From DATEOR01 sp963841425 (GTDB lineage Bacteria > Actinomycetota > Thermoleophilia > Gaiellales > Gaiellaceae), in assembly GCA_963841425.1 (NCBI GenBank), contig CAWJCL010000002.1:1116001-1180000 (forward strand): DNA of 64,000 bases, given 5' to 3'. A program made the translations under genes and the position numbers. The number at the start of each line of letters is the position of its first letter. Within the stretch, counting starts at the first letter, position 1. The notes beneath the pieces were generated by a model, which ran no database searches, was not told the origin of the DNA, and saw nothing but the letters and a program-made list of their open reading frames with translations. Below, one piece after another: positions 24,599 through 32,067 of the stretch.

Positions 24599-25492
24599 AT
24601 GAGCGAAGCCGAATTCGAAGCGTACGTCCAGAACGGGGGCCAGGTCGAGGCCGGCGATGCGATGCCGGAGGACTACCGCAAGGCGCTCGTCAAGTTCATC
24701 GAGATGCACGGCAACTCGGAGCTCATGGGCGTCCTCCCGGAGCGTGAGTGGATCCTGCGCGCGCCGACCCTGCAGCGGAAGCTCGCCCTCACGTCCAAGG
24801 TGCAGGACGAGGTCGGTCATGCGCAGCTGATCTACCGCGTCGTCGAGGATCTCGGTAAACCGCGGGAGGCCTGCCTCGACGACCTCGTCGCTGGCAACAC
24901 GAAGTTCCACAACGTCTTCCACTACCCGACGAAGACCTGGGGCGACGTGGGCGTGATCGCGTGGCTCGTGGACGCGGCGGCGATCATCTCCCAGAAGGCG
25001 CTCCTCAAGTGCTCCTACGCGCCGTACGCGCGGATCATGAAGAAGATCTGCTGGGAGGAGTCGTTCCACATCCTCCACGGGCGCGACGTGATCCTCACGC
25101 TGATGAACGGGACCGACGAGCAGCGGGAGCTCGTGCAAGAGGCTTTGAACAGGTGGTGGGGCCCGCTCATGCAGTTTCACGGAAACCCCATCCCGGCCGA
25201 GAACGACCCCATGTACCGCTGGCGGATCAAGAGCCAGGCGAACGAGGAGGCACGCCAGCAGTTCCTCGACGGCTATGTGCCGCAGATCTGGGAGCTCGGC
25301 CTCACCGTGCCCGACCCAGATCTCCGCAAGGGGAAGGACGGGGTCTGGGCCTACTCCGAGCCCGACTGGGACGAGCTCAAATGGGTCGTCACCGGGCACG
25401 GGCCCGAGACCGAGCGCCGGCTCGGCTTCCGCCAGGCCTCGCGCGAGGAGACCGCGTGGGTGCGGCAAGCGGTGCTCGCGGACGCGGCGTGA
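24599..25492 (+). CDS. paaA: Phenylacetyl-CoA epoxidase subunit PaaA
   Basis: Catalytic di-iron subunit of the ring-1,2-phenylacetyl-CoA epoxidase. The blocks MPEDYRKALVKFIEMHGNSELMGVLPEREWILRAPTL (in order, residues about 20-60), SKVQDEVGHAQLIYR and CWEESFHILHGRD carry the two ExxH-type iron ligands. Start: ATG 24599 (297 residues) just after the operator. An in-frame GTG at 24569 would translate the operator and is less likely. First gene of a paaABCD set; paaE, the reductase, and paaK, the CoA ligase, are not in the window. Confidence 0.95.
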   Translation: MSEAEFEAYVQNGGQVEAGDAMPEDYRKALVKFIEMHGNSELMGVLPEREWILRAPTLQRKLALTSKVQDEVGHAQLIYRVVEDLGKPREACLDDLVAGNTKFHNVFHYPTKTWGDVGVIAWLVDAAAIISQKALLKCSYAPYARIMKKICWEESFHILHGRDVILTLMNGTDEQRELVQEALNRWWGPLMQFHGNPIPAENDPMYRWRIKSQANEEARQQFLDGYVPQIWELGLTVPDPDLRKGKDGVWAYSEPDWDELKWVVTGHGPETERRLGFRQASREETAWVRQAVLADAA

Positions 25493-25514
25493 AGTCCGCT
25501 CGCGTTCTGGGCCG

Positions 25515-25634
25515 GTGCTCGCAGAGGAGGCAAGCGAGCGACGCGCGGCACAGCACGAGGAGTGCGGGCAAGCGTCGCGAGCACGGGTTCCTGAAGCGAG
25601 CGTCGTCAGGCGCAGGCGAAGCCGGGCTTCGCCT
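25515..25634. other. paaA-paaB intergenic stretch with several inverted repeats
   Basis: The 172-bp gap is unusual inside the otherwise tight paa operon. GTGCTCGC (25515-25522) pairs with GCGAGCAC (25577-25584). An inner GCGAC/GTCGC set stacks on it, and a separate hairpin AGGCGAAGC-CGG-GCTTCGCCT (25614-25634) has a 9-bp perfect stem. No ORF of quality is present. It may stabilise or attenuate the message, or be an inserted repeat. GC richness makes chance pairing possible. Confidence 0.4.
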
Positions 25635-25664
25635 GGCAAAAGCCGCGCCGGCCAGGGTGCGGGC

Positions 25665-25952
25665 GTGATCTGGGAGGTTTTTCGCCAGGAGCGCGAGGGG
25701 CAGCCGTTCCAGCACGGCGGTTCGCTCGAGGCGCCGAATCTCGTCTTCGCCGAGGCCTACGCCCGGGAGTTCTATGGCCGCCGCGGCGAGTCGTTCGCCC
25801 TCTGGATCGTTCCGCGCAAGTCCGTCGCGGAAGTTCGTGAGCCGTACGTCGCCGACGTCTTCGACCGCGACTACCGCCGGGTGGACGGCTACTCGCTCAA
25901 GGTCAAGCTCAAGGAGGCACGTGAGCTAGCCGCGAAAAAGGCCAGGCGCTGA
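25665..25952 (+). CDS. paaB: Phenylacetyl-CoA epoxidase subunit PaaB
   Basis: Small bridging subunit of the epoxidase (95 residues from GTG 25665). WEVFRQEREGQPFQHGGSL and APNLVFAEAYAREFYGRRGE followed by LWIVPRKSV are the family blocks. PaaB joins the PaaAC heterodimers. The GTG lies in a long open frame whose upstream part is not protein-like. Confidence 0.92.
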   Translation: MIWEVFRQEREGQPFQHGGSLEAPNLVFAEAYAREFYGRRGESFALWIVPRKSVAEVREPYVADVFDRDYRRVDGYSLKVKLKEARELAAKKARR

Positions 25953-25970
25953 CGCGGTGCATCGCTCGCG

Positions 25971-26636
25971 GTGACTGACATGAACCCCACCGTCGCAGGA
26001 ATTCTTGAGCTGGCTGACGACGAGCTCATCCTCGGCTGGCGCAACTCCGAGTGGACCGGCATCGCGCCGTTCCTCGAGGAAGACGTCGCCTTCTCCTCCA
26101 TCGCGCAGACCGAGATCGGCCACGCGCGGGCCTGGTACGAGCTCGCGGCGAAGGAGCTGGGGACGGACGCCGACACGCTCGCCTTCGACCGAGCGCCCGA
26201 GGAGTACCTGTGCGCTCCGCTCGTCGAGATGCGCATGGTCGACGACTGGGCGCGGACGATCGCCCGCCACTGGCTCTACGAGAGCGCGGACGCGATCCGA
26301 ATCGGCGTCCTCGAGGAGTCCGGCGATCCGGAGATCGCCGGGTTGGCGGAGAAGATCGACCGCGAGGAAGCCTACCACCGCATGCACGCGGCGATGTGGG
26401 AGGAACGGCTCCGCGACGACCCGCGCTTCCGCGAGGCCGTGGACGAGCTGTGGCCCTCCGCCGCCGCGCTCCTTCCGCCCGACCAGCGTTCCACCCTCGC
26501 CACAGTCGTCGGGAAAGAAGTTCCTAGTAACAGTCTGTTACTAGGAAAGGAGCGGGGTCAGCATCGTGACGACTTCCGTCCACTCTGGGAGGAGATGACG
26601 ATGGTGCGCCGCTCGGTTGCGGGGGCGTCATGGTGA
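25971..26636 (+). CDS. paaC: Phenylacetyl-CoA epoxidase subunit PaaC with an in-frame palindromic insertion
   Basis: Structural, non-catalytic ferritin-like subunit paired with PaaA. Recognisable blocks: LADDELILGWRNSEW, EEDVAFSSIAQTEIGHARAWYEL, DWARTIARHWLYESAD and the C-terminal LWEEMTMVRRSVAGASW, as in other PaaC proteins. Between the main body and this last helix lies a perfect 27-bp palindrome (26521-26547) read as V-P-S-N-S-L-L-L-G, exactly nine codons, so the frame is kept. The GTG at 25971 or the ATG at 25980 starts the protein. Its stop overlaps the paaD ATG. Confidence 0.93.
   Translation: MTDMNPTVAGILELADDELILGWRNSEWTGIAPFLEEDVAFSSIAQTEIGHARAWYELAAKELGTDADTLAFDRAPEEYLCAPLVEMRMVDDWARTIARHWLYESADAIRIGVLEESGDPEIAGLAEKIDREEAYHRMHAAMWEERLRDDPRFREAVDELWPSAAALLPPDQRSTLATVVGKEVPSNSLLLGKERGQHRDDFRPLWEEMTMVRRSVAGASW
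26521..26547. repeat. Palindromic repeat copy A, inside paaC
   Basis: Two 13-base arms, TTCCTAGTAACAG and CTGTTACTAGGAA, around a central T at 26534; perfect symmetry. It shares the core GTAACAG-T-CTGTTAC with copies at 55329, 59957 and 60341. Length 27 is divisible by three and there is no stop in the paaC frame. Confidence 0.85.
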
Positions 26637-27106
26637 CCGCGGAAAGGGTCTGGGAGGCGCTCGCCGAGATCCCCGATCCCGAGATCCCGGTCCTCTCGCT
26701 CGTCGACCTCGGCGTCGTCCGCGACGTCGAGGTGAGAGGCGCGCGCGTGCACGTCGGCTTCACCCCGACCTTTCTCGGCTGCCCGGCACTCGAGGTCATG
26801 CGCGAGCAGATGGCGGAGCGGATCCGCGAGCTCGGCGCCGAGCCGGACGTTGAGGTCCTGAGCGAAGGCTGGTCGAGCGACTGGATCACCGAGGAAGGGC
26901 ACCGCAAGCTCCGGGAGGCGGGCTTCGCACCTCCATCGGGCAGGGCGCCCGCCACGCTGGTGCAGATCCAGACACGACCGCATCCGTGTCCCTACTGCGG
27001 TTCGACCGACACGCGGCTCGACAATCTCTTCGGCCCGACCCCGTGCCGCTCGATCCGCTACTGCAACGCCTGCCGCCAGCCTTTCGAGCAGTTCAAGACG
27101 CTGTAG
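26630..27106 (+). CDS. paaD: Phenylacetate-CoA oxygenase assembly protein PaaD
   Basis: 158 residues: an N-terminal MIP18/DUF59 domain (EIPDPEIPVLSLVDLGVV, FTPTFLGCPALEVM) and a C-terminal zinc ribbon with CPYCGS and CNACRQPFEQFK. PaaD helps mature the iron centres of the epoxidase. ATG 26630 overlaps the paaC stop. The 3' end overlaps the convergent membrane gene by 14 bp. Confidence 0.93.
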   Translation: MVTAERVWEALAEIPDPEIPVLSLVDLGVVRDVEVRGARVHVGFTPTFLGCPALEVMREQMAERIRELGAEPDVEVLSEGWSSDWITEEGHRKLREAGFAPPSGRAPATLVQIQTRPHPCPYCGSTDTRLDNLFGPTPCRSIRYCNACRQPFEQFKTL

Positions 27107-27425
27107 CAGTCCGCCGCACGAGCTTCCGGGCGGCTACTCCGAGGGCCAATGCGGGCGCCCAGAAGAAAGGCGTCTGAAAGAGGACGATGATCCAGACCGG
27201 TGTGTCGTACCCCTCGGCCGGTATCGAAAGGGCCGACCAGGCCAGTGGAAGCAGGATCACCCACCAGCGACCGATCGCGGCTCCCATCACGACGTGGAAG
27301 AGAAGGAGCGCCGAAAGTGCCCACCACGATGTTGGGTTCGGGTCAGTCCCCTCCCACGGGCCCCAGAGAAGAAAGCTGTACGCCGCGCCAGCGGCGAGAT
27401 AGACGAGGGCCGCGACGAATCTCAC
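27093..27425 (-). CDS. Small membrane protein
   Basis: 110 residues with about four hydrophobic spans (FVAALVYLAAGAAYSFLLW, WALSALLLFHVVMGAAIG, VILLPLAWSALSI, VWIIVLFQTPFFWAPALALG). No family recognised. Its GTG start (27425) overlaps the stop of the repaired reading frame of the upstream gene as GTGA, which supports both the start and the frameshift in that gene. Confidence 0.55.
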   Translation of the reverse strand: MRFVAALVYLAAGAAYSFLLWGPWEGTDPNPTSWWALSALLLFHVVMGAAIGRWWVILLPLAWSALSIPAEGYDTPVWIIVLFQTPFFWAPALALGVAARKLVRRTATAS

Positions 27426-27671
27426 GGGCGTGATTCAGCTCCCCGGTGCCGGCGTACGAGCGCTCGGATCCCCACGCCCACGGTCATCAGGACTGCGCAC
27501 GGAGCGACGAAGATGATCACTCCGAAGGCCTCCGATCACGTAGCCGGTGGTCACTTGAAGGGCCGCGAGAACGAGCAAGGCAGCGAGGAACGATGGTTGC
27601 GAGTCTGGCGCGAGCGCTACGTACACGATGAATGCCGACACGCCGACGACATAGACGGCTATGCTTTCCAT
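27422..27671 (-). pseudogene. Membrane protein gene broken by a single-base frameshift
   Basis: From ATG 27671 the frame gives MESIAVYVVGVSAFIVYV...LQVTTGYVIGG and then turns into a basic, low-quality tail. In the next frame the coding continues naturally as AFGVIIFVAPCAVLMTVGVG...HRGAESRP and stops at 27422-27424, overlapping the next gene's GTG. One extra G around 27527-27533 explains the break. Two membrane spans would be restored. It may be a real mutation or a sequencing or assembly error; no function recognised. Confidence 0.6.
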
Positions 27672-27707
27672 GTATCGCACTATTGCTATGTATAGCATGA
27701 TTGAGAT

Positions 27708-27977
27708 ATGAGTCAACCCATGGAGAGAGTCCGTGCGCGGCTCGCCGGAGCCGAAGAGGGCTGGCTATTTGCGCAAATCGCGGGGCAGGTCGCGGATCGC
27801 CGCAAGGAGCGGGGACTCTCCCAGGCGGAACTGGCGGCGCTCGTCGGCACCACCCAGTCGGCAATCGCCCGCCTCGAGAGCGGTGGGCGGCCACCGCGGA
27901 TCGACACGCTTCTTCGGATCGCCAACGCGCTCGACGCCGACCTGCACATCGAGTTGCTCGACCGCGAGCCCGGCTAG
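27708..27977 (+). CDS. XRE-family helix-turn-helix protein
   Basis: 89 residues with an N-terminal helix then a Cro/C1-type domain: VADRRKERGLSQAELAALVGTTQSAIARLESG followed by IDTLLRIANALDADLHIEL. This is the usual layout of antitoxin-like XRE regulators, but no toxin partner is adjacent. The AT-rich upstream region (27660-27707, with GCTATGTATAGC) is a likely promoter and operator shared with the divergent membrane gene. Confidence 0.82.
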   Translation: MSQPMERVRARLAGAEEGWLFAQIAGQVADRRKERGLSQAELAALVGTTQSAIARLESGGRPPRIDTLLRIANALDADLHIELLDREPG

Positions 27978-27980
27978 ACT
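27975..27980 (+). promoter_or_regulatory. -10 box (TAGACT) before the lipoprotein gene
   Basis: TAGACT overlaps the XRE stop codon and ends seven bases before ATG 27988, predicting a leaderless transcript for the lipoprotein in addition to any readthrough. Confidence 0.45.
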
Positions 27981-27987
27981 CGCCGCG

Positions 27988-28431
27988 ATGCGGGCTGCAC
28001 TTGTGGTACTGACGGGTCTTCTCGTCCTGCTCACCACCGCCTGCGGCGGGGGTGGAGGAGAGCGCCTGAGCCAGGAGGAGTTCCAGAGCCAGGCGAACGC
28101 GATCTGCGCGAAGTATCAGAAGCAGCTCAAGGCACTGGGCGCCCCTTCGAGCATCGACGAGATCCCCGACTTGGTCGACCGGGCCCTCGTGATCCTGAAC
28201 AAGGAGATCGACGAGGTCTCTGCGCTGAGCCCGCCCGAAGAGCTGCAAGGCCAGTTCGACGCGATGCTCGCGGCGGCGGACAAGACGAAGCAGGCCGCCC
28301 ACGATCTCTCGACTGCTGCGAAGGCCGGCGATGCGGCAGCCGTGCAGGATGCGCTGAACGCCGGCAACGCGGCAAGCGACGAGGCCGACAAGCTCTCCAC
28401 CGAGCTCGGCCTCGATGCGTGCAAGGGCTAA
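27988..28431 (+). CDS. Small lipoprotein, helical
   Basis: 147 residues with a lipoprotein signal (VVLTGLLVLLTTACGG, lipobox T-T-A-C), a Gly-rich linker and an all-helical domain rich in Ala/Glu/Asp/Lys (EEFQSQANAICAKYQKQL, VDRALVILNKEID, AAADKTKQAAHDL). Such proteins with one conserved Cys (NAICAKY) and a second near the end (LDACKG) are common in actinobacteria. Function unknown. Confidence 0.7.
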   Translation: MRAALVVLTGLLVLLTTACGGGGGERLSQEEFQSQANAICAKYQKQLKALGAPSSIDEIPDLVDRALVILNKEIDEVSALSPPEELQGQFDAMLAAADKTKQAAHDLSTAAKAGDAAAVQDALNAGNAASDEADKLSTELGLDACKG

Positions 28432-28434
28432 CGG

Positions 28435-29205
28435 CTAGCGGCCGGTAAAGCGCGGGTCGCGCTTCGCGAGAAAGGCGGCGACGCCCTCGGCGAAGTCCTC
28501 GCTTGCCGCGGCCGCGGCCTGAAGCTGCGCCTCGAGCTCGAGCTGCTCCTCCAGCGTCGCGTTCGGAGCGCGGTCGAGCAGGCGCTTCGTCATCCCGATC
28601 GCACGCGTGGGAAGCGCCGCGAGCTCGGCGGCGACCGACGACGCGCGATCGGCGAGCTTGCCCGCCTCGACGACCTCGGTGACAAATCCCCACGCGTGCG
28701 CGTCGCCGGCGGTCAGCTGCTTACCGGAGGCCAGCCACTCGAAGGCGCGGCCGTAGCCGAGGAGACGTGAGAGGAAGAAGCTCGCGCCCGTGTCCGGCAC
28801 GAGGCCGATCGTGACGAACGCGGGAACGAACACCGCGGTGTCCGCGGCCAGACGGATGTCGCACGCGGCCGCGAGCGCGAGGCCGGCGCCCGCCGCGGGC
28901 CCGTTCACCGCGGCGATGACGGGCTTCTCGAGCGAGCGCAGCGAGAGGACGTTCCGGTTGTACGTCGCGCGGAGCCGCTCGCCGATGTCGCCCGCGCCGT
29001 CCTGGAACTCCTTCAGGTCCTGCCCGACGCAGAAGCCGCGACCGGCTCCGGTTAGAACGACCGCGCGCACCTCGGGATCGGCTGCCTCCCTGAGTGCCGC
29101 GCGGAATCCGTCCTGCATCGCCCGGTCGAACGCGTTCAGGACGTCCGGCCGGTTGAGCGTGATCGTCATCACGCCGCCTTCGCGCTGCGTCTCGACCTCG
29201 GCCAC
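28435..29205 (-). CDS. paaG: Enoyl-CoA hydratase/isomerase, PaaG-like
   Basis: 256-residue crotonase. GRGFCVGQDLKEF, the oxyanion block VNGPAAGAGLALAAACDI and LVPDTGASFFLSRLLG fit PaaG, the 1,2-epoxyphenylacetyl-CoA isomerase that opens the ring to an oxepin. The active-site Asp of PaaG lies in the LVPDTG block. Location next to paaABCD supports this call over a beta-oxidation hydratase. Starts at GTG 29205, divergent from the HtrA gene by 35 bp. Confidence 0.82.
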   Translation of the reverse strand: MAEVETQREGGVMTITLNRPDVLNAFDRAMQDGFRAALREAADPEVRAVVLTGAGRGFCVGQDLKEFQDGAGDIGERLRATYNRNVLSLRSLEKPVIAAVNGPAAGAGLALAAACDIRLAADTAVFVPAFVTIGLVPDTGASFFLSRLLGYGRAFEWLASGKQLTAGDAHAWGFVTEVVEAGKLADRASSVAAELAALPTRAIGMTKRLLDRAPNATLEEQLELEAQLQAAAAASEDFAEGVAAFLAKRDPRFTGR

Positions 29206-29228
29206 TCGGTAGACCTCCCTCGTGCAGG

Positions 29229-29234
29229 TACCTT
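29229..29234 (+). promoter_or_regulatory. -10 box (TACCTT) before the HtrA gene
   Basis: TACCTT ends six bases before GTG 29241; the gap GGAGCC also reads as a ribosome site, so both leaderless and short-leader starts are possible. Confidence 0.4.
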
Positions 29235-29240
29235 GGAGCC

Positions 29241-30221
29241 GTGGATCTTACGTTCATCTCGTCGCACGAAGTTCCGGCCGAGGAGGACGTCCACGACGCG
29301 TACTCCCGGGCCGTCATCGCGGTCGCGGAGCGCCTCTCACCGTCGGTAGCCAACCTCCGCGTCTCGCGCCGCGTCCGCGGCGGCCAGCGGCTCGACGGGG
29401 GCGGAAGCGGCGTGGTCGTCACGCCTGACGGCTTCATGCTCACCTCCGCACACGTCGTCGCAAGCGGTACGTCGGGTGTGCGCGCCTCCTTCGTGGACGG
29501 TTCCGAAGTGGGTGTCGACGTGGTCGGGACGGACCCGCTCTCCGACCTCGCCGTGCTGCGTGCCCACGGAACCGACCTCACGCCGGCAGTGCTCGGCGAC
29601 GCGGAGACTCTTCGCGTCGGCCAGCTCGTCGTCGCGATCGGGAACCCGCACGGCTTCGCCGGCTCGGTGACCGCGGGCGTGGTGTCCGCGCTCGGACGCT
29701 CCCTGCCCGTGCGCTCACGCGCGGCGGGCCGGATCGTCGAGAACGTCATCCAGACGGACGCAGCCCTCAACCCGGGTAATTCCGGCGGGGCGCTCGCAGA
29801 CGGCCGCGGCCACGTGGTCGGGATCAACACCGCAGTTGCGGGAGTCGGCCTCGGCCTCGCGGTCCCGATCAACGAGACGACGAGGAAGATCATCGGCGCG
29901 CTCATGAGCGAAGGCCGGTTCCGCCGCGCCTACCTCGGCATCGCCGGCGGCCCGCGCCCGCTGCCGCCGCGACTCGCCCGCGAGCTCGACCGGGAGACCG
30001 GAGTCGAGATCGTCGACGTCGTCGAGGGCAGCCCGGCCGCGAACGCTGGGCTCCGCGCCGAGGACCTCATCGTCGAGCTGAACGGGATCCCCGTCGATGG
30101 CGTGGACGACCTCCAGCGCCTCATGGCCGGCGAGCTGATCGGCGAGTCGGTGACGCTCGAGACCGTGCGCGGAGGAAAGCGCTCGCACGTGGAGCTCGTC
30201 CCCGTCGAGCTCGAGGTGTAG
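29241..30221 (+). CDS. HtrA/DegP-like serine protease without signal peptide
   Basis: 326 residues: a trypsin-like domain with H71 (TSAHVV), D102 (DLAVLR) and S181 (NPGNSGGAL), then one PDZ domain (YLGIAGGPRPLPPRLARELDRETGVEIVDV...LIVELNGIPVDGVDDL). No signal peptide or membrane anchor is visible, so it may work in the cytoplasm, unlike most HtrA proteins. It lies alone between crotonase genes. Confidence 0.9.
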   Translation: MDLTFISSHEVPAEEDVHDAYSRAVIAVAERLSPSVANLRVSRRVRGGQRLDGGGSGVVVTPDGFMLTSAHVVASGTSGVRASFVDGSEVGVDVVGTDPLSDLAVLRAHGTDLTPAVLGDAETLRVGQLVVAIGNPHGFAGSVTAGVVSALGRSLPVRSRAAGRIVENVIQTDAALNPGNSGGALADGRGHVVGINTAVAGVGLGLAVPINETTRKIIGALMSEGRFRRAYLGIAGGPRPLPPRLARELDRETGVEIVDVVEGSPAANAGLRAEDLIVELNGIPVDGVDDLQRLMAGELIGESVTLETVRGGKRSHVELVPVELEV

Positions 30222-30986
30222 CTACTTCCCCCTGATCTCCGGTTTCCTCTTCTCGAGGAAAGCCTTCATCCCCTCCTGAGCGTCCTCGGACGAGAGTGCG
30301 AGGTGGAACGCCTTGCGCTCGGCGTCGAGCCCCGCGCGGAGGTTCGTCTCGAACGCCTGGTTGACCGCCTCCTTCGCGAGCCGCACGCCGACGGGGCTCT
30401 TCGCCGCGATCGCGTGAGCGACCCGCTTCGCCTCGTCGAGCCACGCCTCGGCGGCAACCACCCGCGCGACCAAACCCGCCGCCTCCGCCTCGCGCGCGGT
30501 GAGGAAGCGGCCGGTGAGGATGACGTCCATCGCCTTCGACTTTCCGATCGCCCTGGTCATGCGCTGCGTTCCGCCGGCGCCGGGGAGGACGCCGAGGTTC
30601 GTCTCCGGCTGCCCGAACTGCGCGGTCTCCGAGGCGACGATGAGGTCGCACGCCATGGCCAGCTCGCAGCCGCCGCCCAGGCAGTAGCCGGACACGGCGG
30701 CCACGATCGGCGTCCGCACGGAGCGGATCGCGTCCCACTTGTCGATGCGGCCGCCGAAGTAGAGCTCGAGCGGAGCCGAGTCGGAGAGCTCGCCGATGTC
30801 CGCGCCCGAGGCAAACGCCTTCTCGTCGCCGGCGATGACGATGCAGCGGACCGCCTCGTCGTGGTCGAGGTTCTCGAGCGCGCCGACGAGCTCGGACATC
30901 AGCTGGTTCGAAAGAGCGTTCAGGGCCTCCGGCCGGTTCAGCCGGACGACGGCGATCGGCTCCGCGCGCTCGAGAAGGACGGTCAC
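30222..30986 (-). CDS. paaF: Enoyl-CoA hydratase (PaaF-like)
   Basis: 254 residues from GTG 30986, whose codon overlaps the stop of the next crotonase. The hydratase glutamate pair is in place: ACDLIVASETAQFGQPETNLGVLPGAGG. The oxyanion block is VSGYCLGGGCELAMAC. This is the standard short-chain enoyl-CoA hydratase pattern, and PaaF is the best role near the paa genes, hydrating the dehydroadipyl-CoA intermediate. A general beta-oxidation role cannot be ruled out. Confidence 0.85.
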   Translation of the reverse strand: MTVLLERAEPIAVVRLNRPEALNALSNQLMSELVGALENLDHDEAVRCIVIAGDEKAFASGADIGELSDSAPLELYFGGRIDKWDAIRSVRTPIVAAVSGYCLGGGCELAMACDLIVASETAQFGQPETNLGVLPGAGGTQRMTRAIGKSKAMDVILTGRFLTAREAEAAGLVARVVAAEAWLDEAKRVAHAIAAKSPVGVRLAKEAVNQAFETNLRAGLDAERKAFHLALSSEDAQEGMKAFLEKRKPEIRGK

Positions 30987-31795
30987 TTCTTCCTCCGCAA
31001 GAACTGCTCCACCGCCTCGCGGGGCTCGTCCGTCGCCATCGAGAGCGCGAGCCAGTCGCGCGCGTGGTTGACGGTCTCGTGCCAGGAAAGGTCGCGCCAG
31101 AAGTTGAGCTGCTGCTTCGTGTAGCGCACGGTCTGGGGCAGCTTGGCGGCCATGCTCTCGGCGAGGCGGTCGATCTCGGAGTCGAGCTCGTCTCGTGGAA
31201 CGGCCGAGTTGACGAGGCCCCACTCGGCCGCCTTCGCGGCGGAAATCTCCTCGCAGAGGAGGAGGATCTCGCGGGCGCGGCGGTCGCCGACCATGATCGG
31301 AAGCCACTGCGTCGCGCCGCCGGCGGGCACGGAGCCGTGCTCGGGGCCGACGTGGCGAATAAAGGCATCGTCGACCATGACCGCCAGGTCGCACGCCATC
31401 TGCAGCTCGTTGCCGCCGCCCACGCAGATCCCATTGATGCGGGCGAGCGTGGGCTTGCCGATCTCGCGCAGCCGGTCGTGCATATCCTTGAAGGCGCCGA
31501 ACCATTTCCAGTACTCGCCCGGCTTGCCGAGGTAGTCCTCGCTCCAGGACTTCAGGTCGGCGCCGACGCAGAAGGCGCGCCCCGCACCGGTGACCACGAC
31601 GACGCGGATCTCGTCGTCCCAGGAGGCGTCCTCGCACGCGCGCGCGATCTCGCGCAGCATGCGGAAGTCGAAGGCGTTCAGGACCTCCGGGCGGTTGAGC
31701 GTGATCGTCGCCCGCGGCGGCGCCTTCTCGTAGACGATCGCCTGGAAGCCGAGGTCGGCTGGGTCGACCGGGGTCGGCCGGTCCGGTTCGGTCAT
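30983..31795 (-). CDS. Crotonase-superfamily hydrolase, Oah/BamA-like
   Basis: 270 residues. Crotonase fold with GRAFCVGADLKSWSEDY and INGICVGGGNELQMACDLAV, but the region VGPEHGSVPAGGATQWLP replaces the hydratase glutamates. It resembles the ring-opening 6-oxocyclohexenecarbonyl-CoA hydrolases (GPRHGSAPVGGSTDFLP type). A role in ring cleavage or in another aromatic CoA branch is plausible. Tight overlaps on both sides (ATGA with the small EthD-like gene, GTGA with the hydratase) show one operon. Confidence 0.75.
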   Translation of the reverse strand: MTEPDRPTPVDPADLGFQAIVYEKAPPRATITLNRPEVLNAFDFRMLREIARACEDASWDDEIRVVVVTGAGRAFCVGADLKSWSEDYLGKPGEYWKWFGAFKDMHDRLREIGKPTLARINGICVGGGNELQMACDLAVMVDDAFIRHVGPEHGSVPAGGATQWLPIMVGDRRAREILLLCEEISAAKAAEWGLVNSAVPRDELDSEIDRLAESMAAKLPQTVRYTKQQLNFWRDLSWHETVNHARDWLALSMATDEPREAVEQFLRRKK

Positions 31796-32067
31796 TCGAC
31801 TTCGGCGAAGTGGACGTGGAAGGGGATGCCCATCTCTGCAGCGTCGCGCCCCGTGGCCGCGAACTCGTCGGTTTTCGCGGCCGCCTTGAAGGCCTCCATG
31901 TCAGGGAACTCCCACTCCGAGTAGTACGCGTACAGCTGGCCCGTGGGCGCACCGAAGACCTTGCCGTGGCGGAACGTGCCGCCCTCCACCCGGCTGCAGA
32001 GCTCGGCGTGCTGCTCGTAGCGGGCAGGGTCCGGCTCCTGCTCGTAGAGGACGAACGCTTTGATCAT
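31792..32067 (-). CDS. EthD-family small dimeric alpha/beta-barrel protein
   Basis: 91 residues: MIKAFVLYEQEPDPARYEQHAELCSRV, a central FRHGKVFGAPTGQLYAYYSEWEFPDMEAFKAA, then GRDAAEMG and IPFHVHFAEVE. This matches the EthD ferredoxin-like fold used by small enzymes or chaperones in aromatic and ether degradation. It overlaps potC and the crotonase gene by 4 bp each, so it is co-transcribed with both. Confidence 0.75.
   Translation of the reverse strand: MIKAFVLYEQEPDPARYEQHAELCSRVEGGTFRHGKVFGAPTGQLYAYYSEWEFPDMEAFKAAAKTDEFAATGRDAAEMGIPFHVHFAEVE

Noticed and set aside
26548..26570. Ribosome site AGGAG after palindrome A as a start of a separate gene
   Set aside because: The paaC frame continues through it with a family-typical C-terminus, and no start codon follows in a coding frame.
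27708..28431. Toxin-antitoxin pair formed by the XRE protein and its neighbours
   Set aside because: The next gene is a lipoprotein and the divergent gene a membrane protein; neither resembles a toxin.
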